Shown one piece after another: positions 12,480-24,009 of a stretch of 64,000 bases of DNA. This stretch comes from Cloeon dipterum (Eukaryota > Arthropoda > Insecta > Ephemeroptera > Baetidae). A model generated the notes under the pieces. It was not told the DNA's origin and did not search any database. It saw only the letters and a program-made list of their open reading frames with translations. Both the position numbers and the translations under genes were made by a program. Position 1 is the stretch's first letter; each line of letters starts with the position of its first letter. Location: positions 33,535,883 through 33,599,882 of the forward strand of contig NC_088789.1 in NCBI RefSeq assembly GCF_949628265.1, given 5' to 3'.

Positions 12480-13430
12480 ATCATTGATGCGACTGATTTT
12501 AAACCACCTCCTTACGCAACCCAGCCAAGTAAAAAGCACGATTTTTTTAACGACCGATGCGCCTTGAAGCCACGCGTGTTTGTGCGTGTGCACCAGCCGT
12601 CCAATTATTTTTGCCAATTTTCCATTGCTGACACTTTGAAGCGTCACCATTCACACTCACACATGGAAGAAAAAATTGGTCTCCCCACCTATTTCGACGC
12701 TGAGAAATAAACAAAGATTAATAATAGAGTTTCAGAGGGTATTTATGGAGATTAAAAGTAAATCATGGTATTGCGGCTACTCTAAACTCAAGATTTCTTC
12801 TGGACGTTTTCAGAATTTTAAAATATCGGAAATTGTTTCTTGGCAGATTTTTCATTACTGATAAAAGACACATCAAAGGCTTGTTGGCTTATGAGGGACT
12901 TAATTTCCTCCTTAAATAGTCGATGCTCGCTGTATCAAAGCGTACAAACTTGGGAAGCCAAATTTGTATTGCACTGCCTTTGCTATCACGATACGCTTTG
13001 CTCTTGTCAAAATGTGAGCGTATGTTGAACGCGCGACACGGCAGAGAGCTTCCTGCGCGTTTCGAGCTCGACTCCAATTCGGCGACGCTTTGCCCAATTT
13101 CATCTCCAACTATATTCATTAATATCAGAGTCTTCAAGTATTGATTTTCAAATTTTATCTTTTTATAATTTTCGTGTAAATTTTACTCCGGATCGAAAGG
13201 AATTTTTTTAAATAACAATTTCGAAAACTTTGATAAAATAGCTAAAACCACATGTGACCAGCTAGATGGGAACATAATCGTTGCTAAATTAGTTTAAAGA
13301 ATTTGAGTCTCCAATATTTTACCTTGATTCCATGCCGATCGAAGTGCCAAATTAATTTTTCTACCACCGAGACGAAGAAAACTCTCATTCATGGTTTGTA
13401 TGCAACTGGTTTGATTTATATGCATTCCTG
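12480..13430. repeat. Segmental duplication block B1 (pair of 1800-2690)
   Basis: Second copy of block A1, with several small insertions (for example near 12540 and 12745) and deletions relative to it. No ORF is maintained between the copies. Confidence 0.8.
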
Positions 13431-13569
13431 ACTGAAAATAAGATAATCGAGAAACAATGGGTCTTAACAACAAGGCCCTTTATTGCTGCTAATTCTTTTG
13501 CCCAATTTTGCACTTTCCAAATTCAAATGAACAGAATTTCTGAAAGCCTCACTTGGTTGCGTTGAATAA

Positions 13570-14560
13570 TTCAAAATTACAATTTGGAACAAATAATTAA
13601 TTAATCCAGTTAAATTTTCCTCGCATTAAATAAAATTATTAATTAACATCATTGTGAATGTTAATAGATAGTGACTTGGTTACGCCCCGCAAATCTGTCT
13701 TGCCGCTGCTTGCTGTTTCCCTTCCCTCCCCTCCCCTTCCCTCCCCTCCTGCTGCACTGCTGCGTGTGTTAAAAAGCAGGCAACGCACGCACGCTACTTA
13801 CTTGCCTTTTCCCGGCTTTTTACCAATTTTGAATGACGCTATTTAATTGCTTATCACGCTCTCTTTGTCCTCTTTTTTACTTATCCAAGTATTTAATTTT
13901 GTTTTTGCTTTCAAAAACCCAAATTGGAAAATTAAACAACTTGGAATCTAAGAAGAGTTTCTGTCAAAAAAATATTTTGATGCTCTAATAAACCAAATTA
14001 AAAGCATACGATTTTTTATGCGGAAATTAATTTTAATATTAATGAATAAAGTAAGAAAACGTAAGCAAAAAGTAAGCAACGGTGGAATAGGCGCAAGAAC
14101 AATTCAAAGCATCCAAGCCGCCGCCACTTCCTCTGTCTGCGAATTTCTGGAATCCAAAATTTCTCGAATGCAGACTATCTCTCTGCAAGCACTGATTTTC
14201 AGGTGCGAGAAATTCTGTCAATTTCGCCTTTGCTACTTTTATCATCGAGGCGGCCAAGCGCGCCCGCCGGCGACGCGAATTGCCAACTTAAAATCAGCCT
14301 GCACCCTTAGCGGAAAATAAAGAATGCGCGGCTTCGGTAGGCAGCCCGCCCGCCGGCCGACGTGGACGAGTCCGCTGTCGGCCTAATTCCCTCAATACAT
14401 AATTAATTATATTCGTCTTAATTTTTTAATCTAAAACACAGCAACTTAGCCGAAATTTGATATTTTAGTTCAGTGATGCGATATCTATGCCTTTAAATCG
14501 TGTTTTTCAATGAACAGCACCGCTTTTTACTCAGAGAGGATCGATGTGTACATTTCTGGC
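13570..14560. repeat. Segmental duplication block B3 (pair of 5490-6470)
   Basis: Copy of block A3, here following directly after B1, whereas in the left copy A2 lies between A1 and A3. Homology stops at about 14560, where a segment rich in the TGCGCATGCGCA motif begins. Confidence 0.8.
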
Positions 14561-14579
14561 GCAGTAAGAATCGATATAA

Positions 14580-15180
14580 GTAAAAATTCATTGTTTCACT
14601 GTCTTTACTAAACAGTAAAAGTTGTGGCGGCCAAAAAACATCTTCAGGACCGAAATTTTTAAAAGATCGCGCATGCGCATTAGAGTTAAGATCGGAGAAA
14701 CGATGAGCATTAGATTAATTTGCCGTACTGACTTTCCAAAATATCGAAATATGACTTTTGCGCATGCCTGAAAAGCCACCAAAGCTACTGCGCAGATAAT
14801 TTCAATTCCCTGGTTCATTAATAAAAAAGCAAGCCATATTCATCTGAACACGTGCTGAAGAAAGCCAAAAATTGAGCTGCGCATGCGTAGAGATCATAGA
14901 AACCGACTGCGCATGCTCAGGAGCACCACGCATGCATTTAAAAGTGCATTGCTGCTCTTCATTTCACTAAGCATAAAAAGTACACTAGCATAAACAAATT
15001 TTTCGACCTAAAAATATTTTTAAATTGCGCATGCGCAGTAGAGTTTTAATAGAAGAAACGATGCGCAGTAGATAAATTTGCTTAACTGTCTATCCAAAGC
15101 CTCCGAAAATTACTAGTGCGCATGCATCAGGAGTCACTAACACTACTGCGCATGCGCACCATCCATCCAATGAAAATTCT
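14580..15180. repeat. Cluster of TGCGCATGCGCA-type palindromes
   Basis: Around ten full or partial copies of a gcgcatgcgca motif occur in 600 bases, near 14669, 14760, 14789, 14878, 14908, 15026, 15061, 15117 and 15145. They sit in otherwise AT-rich sequence and alternate in orientation. The same motif recurs in the tandem repeat at the right end of the window and singly near 20762 and 21438. The core matches the known binding consensus of NRF1-type factors, but clustering inside repeats suggests a transposable-element arm or satellite seed rather than a gene promoter. Confidence 0.55.
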
Positions 15181-15569
15181 CACTGGCAGATATAGCGTTG
15201 GCGTGGGAGCTGCCTCTTGGCGGCGTGCGTGGCGCCACTGGCGGTAGCATTGGGGTCTGAAGGCGTTCGAGGGCGATGCCCCTGGTGCGCCCATCTTTTA
15301 CAATAAATTAGTTTGGCTAGCGTGGCGCACTAAAAGGCGGGAATTTGGCAGTCAGTGAAGAATTGTTACTGATTTTTTGCCGCAGTCTTTACAACAAAAG
15401 GGAGAGCGCGTTCACGTGCACTGCCAACGCCAAAAGTATTATTTTGAATTAACCAGTGTTAAAAATCTTTCGTGTTCAAAGTTCGAATCTGCCAACGGAG
15501 ATGGCATCGCCGTATACTTTCGAATTAAATTTAATTTAAAGAAACAATTTTGAGTGAAGAATGCACAGT

Positions 15570-15800
15570 GGCAGTCATCCAGGCGGCCAAGCGCGCCCGC
15601 CGGCGACGTGAATTGCCAACTTAAATCAGCCTGCACCCTTATTGTTAGCGGAAAATAAAGAATGCGCGGTTTCGGTTGCCAGCCCGCCCGCCGATATTGA
15701 CAACATCGACAAGTCCGCCGTCGCCCTAAAGCCCTGGTTCCACGAATACATAATTTTTGTCTAGAAATCACAGCAACTTAGCCGAAATTTGATATTTTAG
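15570..15800. repeat. Extra partial copy of block A3/B3
   Basis: The block with cggccaagcgcgcccgccgg and the following cagcctgcaccctta string repeats the sequence at about 6160-6390 and 14240-14470, adding another fragment of that repeat immediately before block B2. Confidence 0.65.
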
Positions 15801-15859
15801 TGCAGTTATCCGACGGGGACTTTCGCTCGCAGCCGAGAGGGCCGGAGCTTTTACTGCTC

Positions 15860-16830
15860 GCTGCAACGCACAGATACTGGCAAAAAAACGCTGCCACATT
15901 ACACCAAGAGATATACTACGCAAAATCGAATTACGTGACTCCACTTTTTTGCTCGGCGGAAGAGGAAAGTGTGCGTTATTTCCTAGGGACGCATTTCGAA
16001 TCTCCCTGCCTCTCTCGCACTTTTCTCCGTTTCTTTTTCGGCGCTCGCGCGTATCGAATTCTCTCTCGGCACGGCAGTGGCAGAGATTCCTGTCAAATTC
16101 CTCGCTTAGATTATCCGACGTGTTTGCACCGCGTGCTTCAAATTGCTTGCCTTTGCTCGGCAAACTTTGCCAAATAAAAATAAAAAGGTCGAATCCAGGA
16201 TCGAAGGTGAAGGGTATCATTGGCCCAAAAAACAAAAATAAGTTGAATTTCAAGTAGACGAGAGTTTAAAAAATAAATTTCTTAGCCTAGACGGCAAATT
16301 GCCCGCTATGAGAGGCCAGAAAGTTAATATTTTTTCGACAGCAGTTAATTTCCTGACTATTTTTGCCTTGCAGGGAAGAAAACTCAAAATCATTGGTCGG
16401 TTCAAAGTTAAATTAAAATTTTTTCAGCAAATAATGAGCTTTCCTTGGGATTTATCAGAGAAAATTTCATGCTTTGGGCTCTAATTTTTTCCATGGGGCG
16501 AAAATATTCAAAATTTAATTTAAATTAATGTTTTAGTTTTGAAAAGCAATAATGTGAATTGTTCTTTCTTTGATAGAAATTTTTGTCTACATGGAAACAG
16601 GCTTGTGAAATGTACGAGTAATTTGACACGAAGCCGCTGCTTTAATTTGCACGAAACAGTGAAGGAAACGAGAGAGGTGCTCTCATCCCCGCTGAAATTA
16701 CGACAATATTTCACGTTGCTCCGGTTTTATCCACTGTGAAGTCAGTCTCAAATCAGAAAAACGGAACGAGGCGAGCAGCGCGAGGACAAACGCCGTAATT
16801 TATTATCTGCAGCTTGATGTGGCAGAGCCG
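15860..16830. repeat. Segmental duplication block B2 (pair of 3280-4290)
   Basis: Copy of block A2, ending in the same ggaacgaggcgagcagcgcg phrase. The 161-codon minus ORF here is not conserved in the paired copy and is a by-product of the GC-rich repeat. Confidence 0.8.
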
Positions 16831-17159
16831 TGCGTGGCGCAATTTTCACTGTGCCGCAGATGCGAGCTTGATTTGAGTTTTAACGGGAGAAAATTATGGG
16901 AGAAATGTGCTGAAAAAAAAATAAATAAAAATGACTTACCCTACAATTAGTATGCGGGGGTTCGTAGGTGTACTTAATGCGCTGCTGCGGCGTCCACGCA
17001 AACACTTGATGACAAAATAATAGTTCAAAAATTCACACACGCCAGACACACAAGAAACCAACCACTAAAGGTGAGGGGCATAAGACGAATGAAAGTAAAT
17101 TTCAGAAAAAGAGAAGTGTAGAATTGTTGCTGGCAAGGCGAAGGAGTGGGGCAGTGGGG

Positions 17160-17730
17160 ACTTTTATTAAGCAACGGCGGAATAGGCGCGAGAACAATTC
17201 AGAGAATCCAAGCCACCGCCACTTCTTCTGTCTGCGAATTTCTGGAATCCAAAATTTCAGGAATCCAGAATCGGATTGTCTGGTGCGAGAAATTCTGTCA
17301 ATTTCGCCTTTCGTTTCTTGTCATTTCGATGCCAATTGCCAACTCAAAATCAGCCTTCACCCTGCACCCTGAGCGGAAAACAAACAATGCGCGGTTGCCA
17401 GCCCGCCCGCCGGCCTAATTCCCTGAATGCATAATTAATTATATTCGTCTTAATTTTTTAATCTAAACCACAGCAACTTAGCCGAAATTTGAAATTTTAG
17501 TTCAGTGATGCGATATCTATGCTTTGAAATCGTGTTTTTAAATGAACAGCGCCGCTTTTTATTCAGAGAGGATCGAAGTGTACATTTTTGGCGATTTTTT
17601 TGTATCAATTAATTCTTGGAGCTTAAAATATAGGTAATTTGAAGAGGCGAGTGGAAAAAATTTCTTTTGTTAATATTAAGTGTTGGTCAAAATAATGTGA
17701 GACAAATCCCTCGCGTCGGGATCCGTGCGA
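17160..17730. repeat. Third copy of the distal half of block A3
   Basis: Aligns with 6000-6640, including the gagaggatcga and ggagcttaaaatataggtaat phrases. It extends further into the A3 right-hand flank than block B3 does, so B3 may have been truncated by the sequence now at 14562-15290. Confidence 0.7.
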
Positions 17731-18040
17731 CAGCGTATGAATCCTATTAGGGAAACTCTATTGTTATGAAATATTTTCCTCACCATTTGACAGACACTTT
17801 ACACCAGAAATTAGGCCAATTCTGGTTTCAACTGAATCCAAAGGGGAAAGTTCACAGGAATTTCCAGGATTTTGTAAGCTGAAAGATTATAAAAATAAGA
17901 GAAAAACGAAATAAATTCCTTTATTATTTAGGATTTATTGTACTAATCTAACAACAATCAATATACAGACACTGTTGGACTATCTTTCATTTCACAATCG
18001 GAGCGAGTCGTTTTTATTGTATCAAAATTCAGTCTGTTGC

Positions 18041-18318
18041 TCAGGCGTTGACGGCGCGGTCGACGAGGCTGTGTCTGGTCTCGAGGTCGCGCACCAGCGC
18101 CGAGGCGAGTTCCTGCGGCGACACCTGCTTGCCGGCGAGCGCGGCGGCCACGAGCTGGCGCGGCTGGAGGCCGCCTCCGTGGGCCAGGCACTCCCGGCGT
18201 CGCCGCAGAACGGGTTCTCTTCCAAGTACTGCTGCCAGATCCAGGACGCGATCGCCCGCGACAGCAGGTACGAGCAATACTTGGCGCCGTACCCCACCAG
18301 GTGCGGCTAACCGCAGTT
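18041..18318 (-). pseudogene. Mitochondrial intermediate peptidase C-terminal exon, decayed
   Basis: Reading the minus strand from an intact-looking acceptor (tttttctag at about 18319), the pieces AWQLR, HLVGYGAKY, SYLLSRAIASWIWQQY and then, in another frame, RRECLAHGGGLQP and LASALVRDLE match the C-terminus of the M3 metallopeptidase MIPEP, which trims octapeptides from imported matrix proteins. The active-site HExxH lies in upstream exons that are not seen. Two disruptions are visible: an indel in the codons before HLVGYG that creates a stop, and a deletion of roughly 16 bases between NPFCGDAG and RRECLAHGGG that shifts the frame. The stop codon is at 18041-18043, followed by an AT-rich tail. 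Retention of the intron acceptor argues for an unprocessed duplicate. Confidence 0.65.
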
Positions 18319-19284
18319 GCCAAGCCTAGAAAAATCAGGAAATATTAATTTTCAAGGTTGCTGCATTTCATTATTTTTATGAAACGAAGCTTTAATTAAA
18401 TTATTTATTATGTAATCATCCTCGGGTGGCGCGACCTGCCTTCGGACAGGCAAAAATTGTATCGATGGAAAACTCGGGAATTTCAGAAAACAGGGCAGCG
18501 CGTTTAAATAATTCTTAATTTTCAGACAAGAACCAAAATATTTTCCACAATTTACTAGACTGAACGATACTGTTTGTCCTCATTTGGTCCTAAAGGATTT
18601 CATCGCATAATCTGGTCACTCTATTAAGAGGATTTATCTAAAAACAATGCAAGAGTTAATTTATTTTTCTTCTAGAGGCCTCAGCCGAAAGAATTTAGAC
18701 AGCGGCTAGCGGGATCGGCGTAGCAGAATTTTGTTTGAGGCGGCGATTGGCCAATTTCACCATTGGCTTGAAGGACCAGAAGACATTTCTCTGCCGCACC
18801 TTGCCAAAGATTCACTACGGCTGGCGGCTGCCTAAGTGACCAAAAATATGCCGGCTGACACAGCACGGCTGACTCAAACCTCAATTTTTTTTCTTTTTAA
18901 TTGTATCATTTTTGACTGCATTTATGCACTTTTCAAAATTATATAATTAAATAGAGCTCTTTAAACTTCATCCCATGCTTTTAATTTGGCCAAAACTCTG
19001 CGTAACCTGACTTCAGCAGGAGGCGTGAGGGATTGAGGTGCCGAGTGCGCTCAACACTGAGCATTTGTTTCAATCGAGGAGCGAATAAGAATAAACAGCT
19101 CGTTTTTAAAAGTGCACAACTCAACCAAACAATTGAATTGCCTCACCTTATCAAAGAGGTCGACGTGAGGAGTTGATTTTGGGAGAGTGGGAAAAGAAGT
19201 GAGTCCGAACGAGAACATCTGCGAACACGGCTCAAAATTTGCTCATTTAAAATTACAATTCCACTTTAAAATAATAATTATTAC

Positions 19285-19350
19285 CGTCAGAAAGTCAATG
19301 TCTGGCATGTTTTCAGGAGGAGCAGGCAGGCCAAGAGCGGCGAGATCGAT
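19285..19350 (-). other. Isolated exon-like block (22 codons)
   Basis: On the minus strand a ttggctgcag acceptor is followed by 66 bases in phase 0, then a gtaataat donor. The reading is IDLAALGLPAP followed by PENMPDIDFLT, a protein-like composition with no stop. I cannot link its phase convincingly to the blocks at 19657-20613 or to the peptidase remnant downstream, so it may belong to a broken gene. No family recognised. Confidence 0.3.
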
Positions 19351-19656
19351 CTGCAGCCAAAAATTCAAATTTTTAATTAATTCCTGACTTTACCGACATT
19401 CGGAGCCAGAGGAAAACTTGCTCAAAACGATGAAACCAGCTCTTATGATGATTATGCATGTTTGAACACATTGAAAGACAAATAAAATAATTAACACGTA
19501 ACTTCCTAGGTTATTACGAATTATTTTTGTCTTTTGTTTAAGAAATTCATAAAATTAAATAATAATTGCTGAGCTTTGGTTCAGTCTTCAAGACATACTG
19601 CAGGTCTTGCTCCACAGAAGGCTCAATCCTGAATAAAAATAAAAGCGACATTATTT

Positions 19657-20613
19657 AAACAAATTCCTCGGTCTCCTGAATTAAATTTCTCTTCGGCCTG
19701 GTGCGGTTGAGGGTCTTGCCGAGGTCTGCCTCGGTGGCCTCATGGGGCCGCCGCACCGACGGCGTGTTCTTCGTCAGGGCTTCCAGCTCAGGTATTCGCG
19801 TGAGAACGACGCGGCACTTGTCCACGCACGCGCAGACTGGCGCCTCTGTCGGCGGCCCGCTGGAACAGGCTTCGGCCCGAAGAACTCGTGCTCGCCACCG
19901 AGTCTTGCCGGAGCCACTGCGAGGAGCCACCAAACAAACGCTGCACGTGGCACCTGACAAATTAAAACATAATTATTTAATTCTGACGCAGCTGAAAGTT
20001 ATTCGGACGAAATAATTGATTTTTTGAGAAATTTATTTATAAAAATTGTATTTAAAGAATGAAATTATGATCACATGATAATTTTGTTTGTAATATTACA
20101 TGACATAATTTGTTAATAATTTTAATAAAAAATTTGTTTTACAGGTTGCACAGTTTTCAAAAAACACGACGTAATTTCACTTACTGTCATTGGCTGACTC
20201 CTGCCCGTTTTTTGGCTTGGGTCCAGAGACCATCACTACGTGCAGTGGCTAGAAGAGAGCAAAAACATCAGGAAACACGTTAAAATGTCTAAAATTCATG
20301 AACAGAGATGGAGTAAAAACAGACTGAAATGACCTGTCTGACAAAAAAGAAAGAAATCTGAGGCCCAGCTGGACATGAGGCCCTTTGCAGTTTTATCCCG
20401 CAGTAAAATAGCTCCAAAAGTACCCCTACAGTGTTTTAATTCCCCCCGTTTCTCATTAAAATCAATGTAATTAATCAATCAGCAATAGAGGTGGTCATTT
20501 GAAAAGATTGGACCGGCCGCGCGCACTTCTTCTCGCTGCTGGAGAATAAAATGGGACAATTCAGCAACTAAACTCACCATCAATGCAAAGAACAGATCCT
20601 CCAGATGCGGATG
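19657..20613 (-). CDS. Candidate unidentified minus-strand gene, three in-phase exon blocks
   Basis: Three blocks join in frame on the minus strand. The first (20578-20613) is HPHLEDLFFALM between a ttggcag acceptor and a gtgagt donor. The second (20185-20248) begins PLHVVMVSGPKP and ends in a consensus gtaagt donor. The third (about 19657-19957) follows a tttgtcag acceptor and reads to a stop through CRVVLTRIPELEAL and a basic tail. No upstream start exon is identified. The third block is GC-rich and another frame is also protein-like in its first half, which could mean a frameshift. I do not recognise the family. Nearby decayed peptidase sequence raises the chance that this too is a remnant. 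Confidence 0.3.
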
Positions 20614-20919
20614 CTGCCAAAATCAACTCCTACGCTTCTCTTAAAACCTTGCAAAATCGGTCATGCATAATAATTAAGCGGATTATCACCAAAACGACCA
20701 AAACAATAGCGAATGGCGGCTGGCGGCAGAGCAGGCAGCAGCAGAAGAGAAAGAAGCGTGGCGCGCATGCGTCACTTGCTGATTTTTCGCCTTCGGCCTG
20801 CCTGCAACTGCAAGTGGCGCCTTTGTTTCGCTAATCTGGCACGTATTTACGGCGGCAAAAGCTGTGTCACGTGACTGCCTTGCGAATGAGGAGAGATTAA
20901 AACACAGCGTAACACGGCA

Positions 20920-21050
20920 AGCGTTTTTAAAAAAGTATCGGTCAATACTGAGCGAGAAATCGATATTGCGCCGTGTTAAAGAGTAGGGAAGTATCGATAT
21001 ATCGCCCAGTATTGACAGATATTTTGTAAAACGCTTTCTGAAGCAAAATT
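20920..21050. repeat. Imperfect foldback
   Basis: The arm around gtatcggtcaatactgagcg (about 20935-20955) is mirrored by cgcccagtattgacagata (about 21003-21021), and the outer parts gcgtttttaaaa and ttttgtaaaacgc also pair. A short AT-rich inverted element with no coding capacity. Confidence 0.5.
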
Positions 21051-22052
21051 TTGTATTTTATGAATAATAATTACTCGAAATGACTGTTGTGCTATTATAT
21101 TATTGTTTATTTGTAGAGTATTTACAAGAATAAACACATATTAGGCAAAAATAAAGTATTTATTTGAAAGAACACCAACTATGCTGAGGAGGTACCAGCT
21201 GTTTTCGCCTGAAAATATGGAAGCATCACAATCTACCGTTAAAATCGTGATTTTGTATCAGGTACGCATGCAGCAAAAGGAGGTACTCGCACTGCTTGAT
21301 ACCTTCTACGATCTCCTACTGGCTGGATACACCACGCTCAATTTTTAATGTTAAACGGATCCCAATGCTAAAGCCGCTTTGATCGAGCTGATGTACGCGG
21401 TCAGCATGAGACGGTAGGAGGCATCAAAAGGAGTGTTCTGCGCATGCGCACCTCTTTCCACGCTATAAGCATCGCCATGCTCGCTTTTACTCTTCAAAAT
21501 TAGGCACTCGGTACCAGGATGGCACGCGATACAAGGAGGTACCTTTGATATCGTCTACTTTCCCCTTACCTGAGGTTGCGGCAGCTGGGAGGAGAGGAGA
21601 GAAAAGGAACGCAGTGACGCGGTGGCTGGAATAAAAAGCAGCGTCGAGAGGAGAAGGAGAGACGGAAGAAATACCGCATAGAAAATTGGCGCGTGATAAA
21701 TAAATTTATTGGAAGTATCGAGCAGCAATTAAAGGCGAACTGGCCTCAGCACGATGAGTGATTTGATTTTTTTAATTTAAAAATGGCAGGAAATAAATTG
21801 ACGCAAAAATTGCAAATTAAATTCGGTTCGAAAACGAAATGTGACGAGATTTTCGAACTTACTAGGATTTGAAAGTGCATTTTGGTGTAATAAAAATGAG
21901 ATATCGTCAAAGAATTCAACTAAAATCTTCGGAACTAAAAAAATCGGAAATTAAATCAAAGTTTTGTCTTCTTGGAGCTCTTGCTCCTCTCGGCAAAAAT
22001 AATTTTTTAAAAAAAAAATGCTCCCCTTAATTCGTTACCACGATTTTGTTAA
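21051..22052. other. Non-coding stretch with scattered GGTACC/GGTACT phrases
   Basis: Between about 21190 and 21545 the phrase aggaggtac recurs several times, and a gcgcatgcgca motif lies near 21438. No ORF, splice-flanked exon or RNA gene was recognised. Confidence 0.35.
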
Positions 22053-22214
22053 AATCAAGGGTCAAAGTTGGACTTGACACTGACGACTGTGTGGATCACC
22101 TTTTATTGGTTTCCGAGCGTCTACGCCAAACGCTCCGGAAGACTCTACGACGACCCCTGCGGAGCGTCCTGCTTGGTCCTCTGCCAGCAGGACGACGCGT
22201 GCATCTTCCATTAA
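22053..22214 (+). other. Possible terminal exon fragment, 53 codons
   Basis: An open stretch with markedly higher GC than its flanks and a strongly protein-like, Cys-containing reading: WITFYWFPSVYAKRSG, then DDPCGASCLVLCQQDD, ending in a stop at 22212-22214. There is no ATG, and the frame closes upstream at 22050. If real it would be the last exon of a gene whose other exons I do not find. No family recognised. Confidence 0.25.
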
Positions 22215-23237
22215 TTTCTAGAAATTAAAAAAAAAAAATTCTTCGTAGTAAAAATTAAATTAACTAATTTGAACGGGCTCGCGTGACTTTAAATTTTTGT
22301 ATCATTTTAATATAAATTTCCAGCGTCAAGATTAATTTAATTCAATTTGTTTGCTTTTTTCGTAAGTAAGAAAATTGCTGAGTTAGTTGAAAATTCGGAA
22401 AATTCATTGCTCGCACATTCTATAAAAAACCGTGCGTTCAAAACGTTTTAAAATAATAGCATAACATCCTAAAAAACGTAAATCTATTACAGTCTCTTCA
22501 GTGTATTTTTCTGTACCAAAGAGGCTGGCAAATTAAATTAGACTCTCTTCCAGACGTTTTAGGTCTGCGTCAGCACTGTTAGAAAAAGCGATCAATTTTT
22601 AACGGCAAACAAAAGGCGGATTTTCACACCATTTGAGAGAAGGAAGTTTGTTTTCCTCTCTCCAAATTGATTAGTTTTTTTCTTCTGAATTAATACAATT
22701 TAATTATGGTTCGGATCGATAAATTAATATTTTATTCAAAAAAAATTGGCGTTTATATGGAATGGCTGTTTAATATGTAGAAGTCTTGCTCGGTTTGGAA
22801 GCTTATTTTATTTCTACATTATTGAGAATAAATAGAATATCAATCCTCTGTCCACAAAGAGTGCAGAAAAATTGCTGGTTCGCAGACATGATTCATTGTT
22901 AACTCTATATTTGTGAACTAAAAACTGCTTTAATAAAGTTTAAAATTGCAGAACTTAAAAAGACAATGGAATTTTTATTCATTTTACCCTATAAAAAGAG
23001 CGAGCGAAAAAAGCCACCACAATGTTTCCAGAGAAATTATCTGTAGTTAAAGTTAGTGCCAACCGAAAAAAGCGACAATTTAAAGTAAACAACCTTGAGG
23101 ATTGTGGTAAAGAGAGCAAATAAAAAGAGGAAACGCGATGATGAGTTAAAGGAAACGCGAAGAATCATGTTAGTTTTAACCGATTTGATATGAAATTGAA
23201 AATAAAAGACTGTGAATTTCTCTTTAACGAATTCTAG
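22215..23237. other. Non-coding AT-rich stretch, no gene seen
   Basis: AT-rich with homopolymer runs. The 77-codon minus ORF at 23037-23270 is hydrophobic-aromatic, as expected from random AT-rich sequence. Nothing else was recognised. Confidence 0.4.
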
Positions 23238-23835
23238 ATGAAGGAGGGGCGACTCGTTTCTTCTGTGCAATTATTTTGTTCTTTTTTTCGCTGGGCACCT
23301 TCACAATACCGTCTGCAGTTGAAGAATTTCTCACTCAATTTTGTCCAATCGAACAATTTAATACATTTTTTTATTCGACGGTTTTTTTTTCTGAGCCTCC
23401 AAATCTTTGCCGGACCTTCGAAAGGAGCACGAAAATCTGCAGATGAAGTGCATCATTTGGCTTCGCTAGTACAAGTTATCGCAACAGTTTTAATTTTTCA
23501 TGCAGAGAGAATAAAAACGATGCTATTTTTCGTCACAAGCATGCCCGTTTATTTATTATTATTTCTTAATTTTTGTAAGATATTATTTTATAAAAAACGT
23601 GGTATATTCCTCCGAAAACTCACGCCTGCAGGAACTGCAGGAAGTGGAAGTAGGCAACCGGCGCAGATTTGTAGCTTTGCGAGTTGCAAACTGCTCGCCG
23701 CGGCGCGCACCGAAATTTATTCTCTGCAGGAAGCCAGCAAAAAGCGAGTTTTTTATTTTGTCAAGGCGTGTGTGTCGCTGTGAAACTGAAACACTCACTC
23801 GCGGCGGCAGCAAAAATAGCGCAAAAATGGTCTGA
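23238..23835. repeat. Dispersed repeat, paired with 39841-40420
   Basis: From about 23440 the sequence matches 40070-40420 closely, sharing catcatttggcttcgctagt, cacaagcatgcccgtttatt and ttctctgcaggaagcc. The matching plus-strand ORFs (181 and 186 codons) share a hydrophobic stretch, but frames differ before it and neither has a domain, so I treat the likeness as DNA repeat homology. A third fragment lies near 24690-24760. Confidence 0.7.
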
Positions 23836-24009
23836 AATCTTCAAATCGTCCTAAATTATCATTATTGCGACCTGAGGAAGGTTAGTGACAGACAAAAGGA
23901 TGAAAAATCACCGAGTATCGCTAAATGTGCTTGAAAAAAGCATTAAAAACCTGCTTGGGAACAGATCTCAGGTCGGGGGACCCTGAAGAAGGTCGTTTAG
24001 ATATTCTAG

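Noticed and set aside
15768..16253. 161-codon minus-strand ORF (and 125-codon plus ORF) over block B2
   Set aside because: The duplicate block at 3280-4290 does not keep either frame, and there is no domain or codon bias.
23238..23783. 181-codon ORF resembling 39841-40401
   Set aside because: Similarity follows the DNA of a dispersed repeat; only part of the frame is shared and the hydrophobic stretch is AT-rich and low in information.
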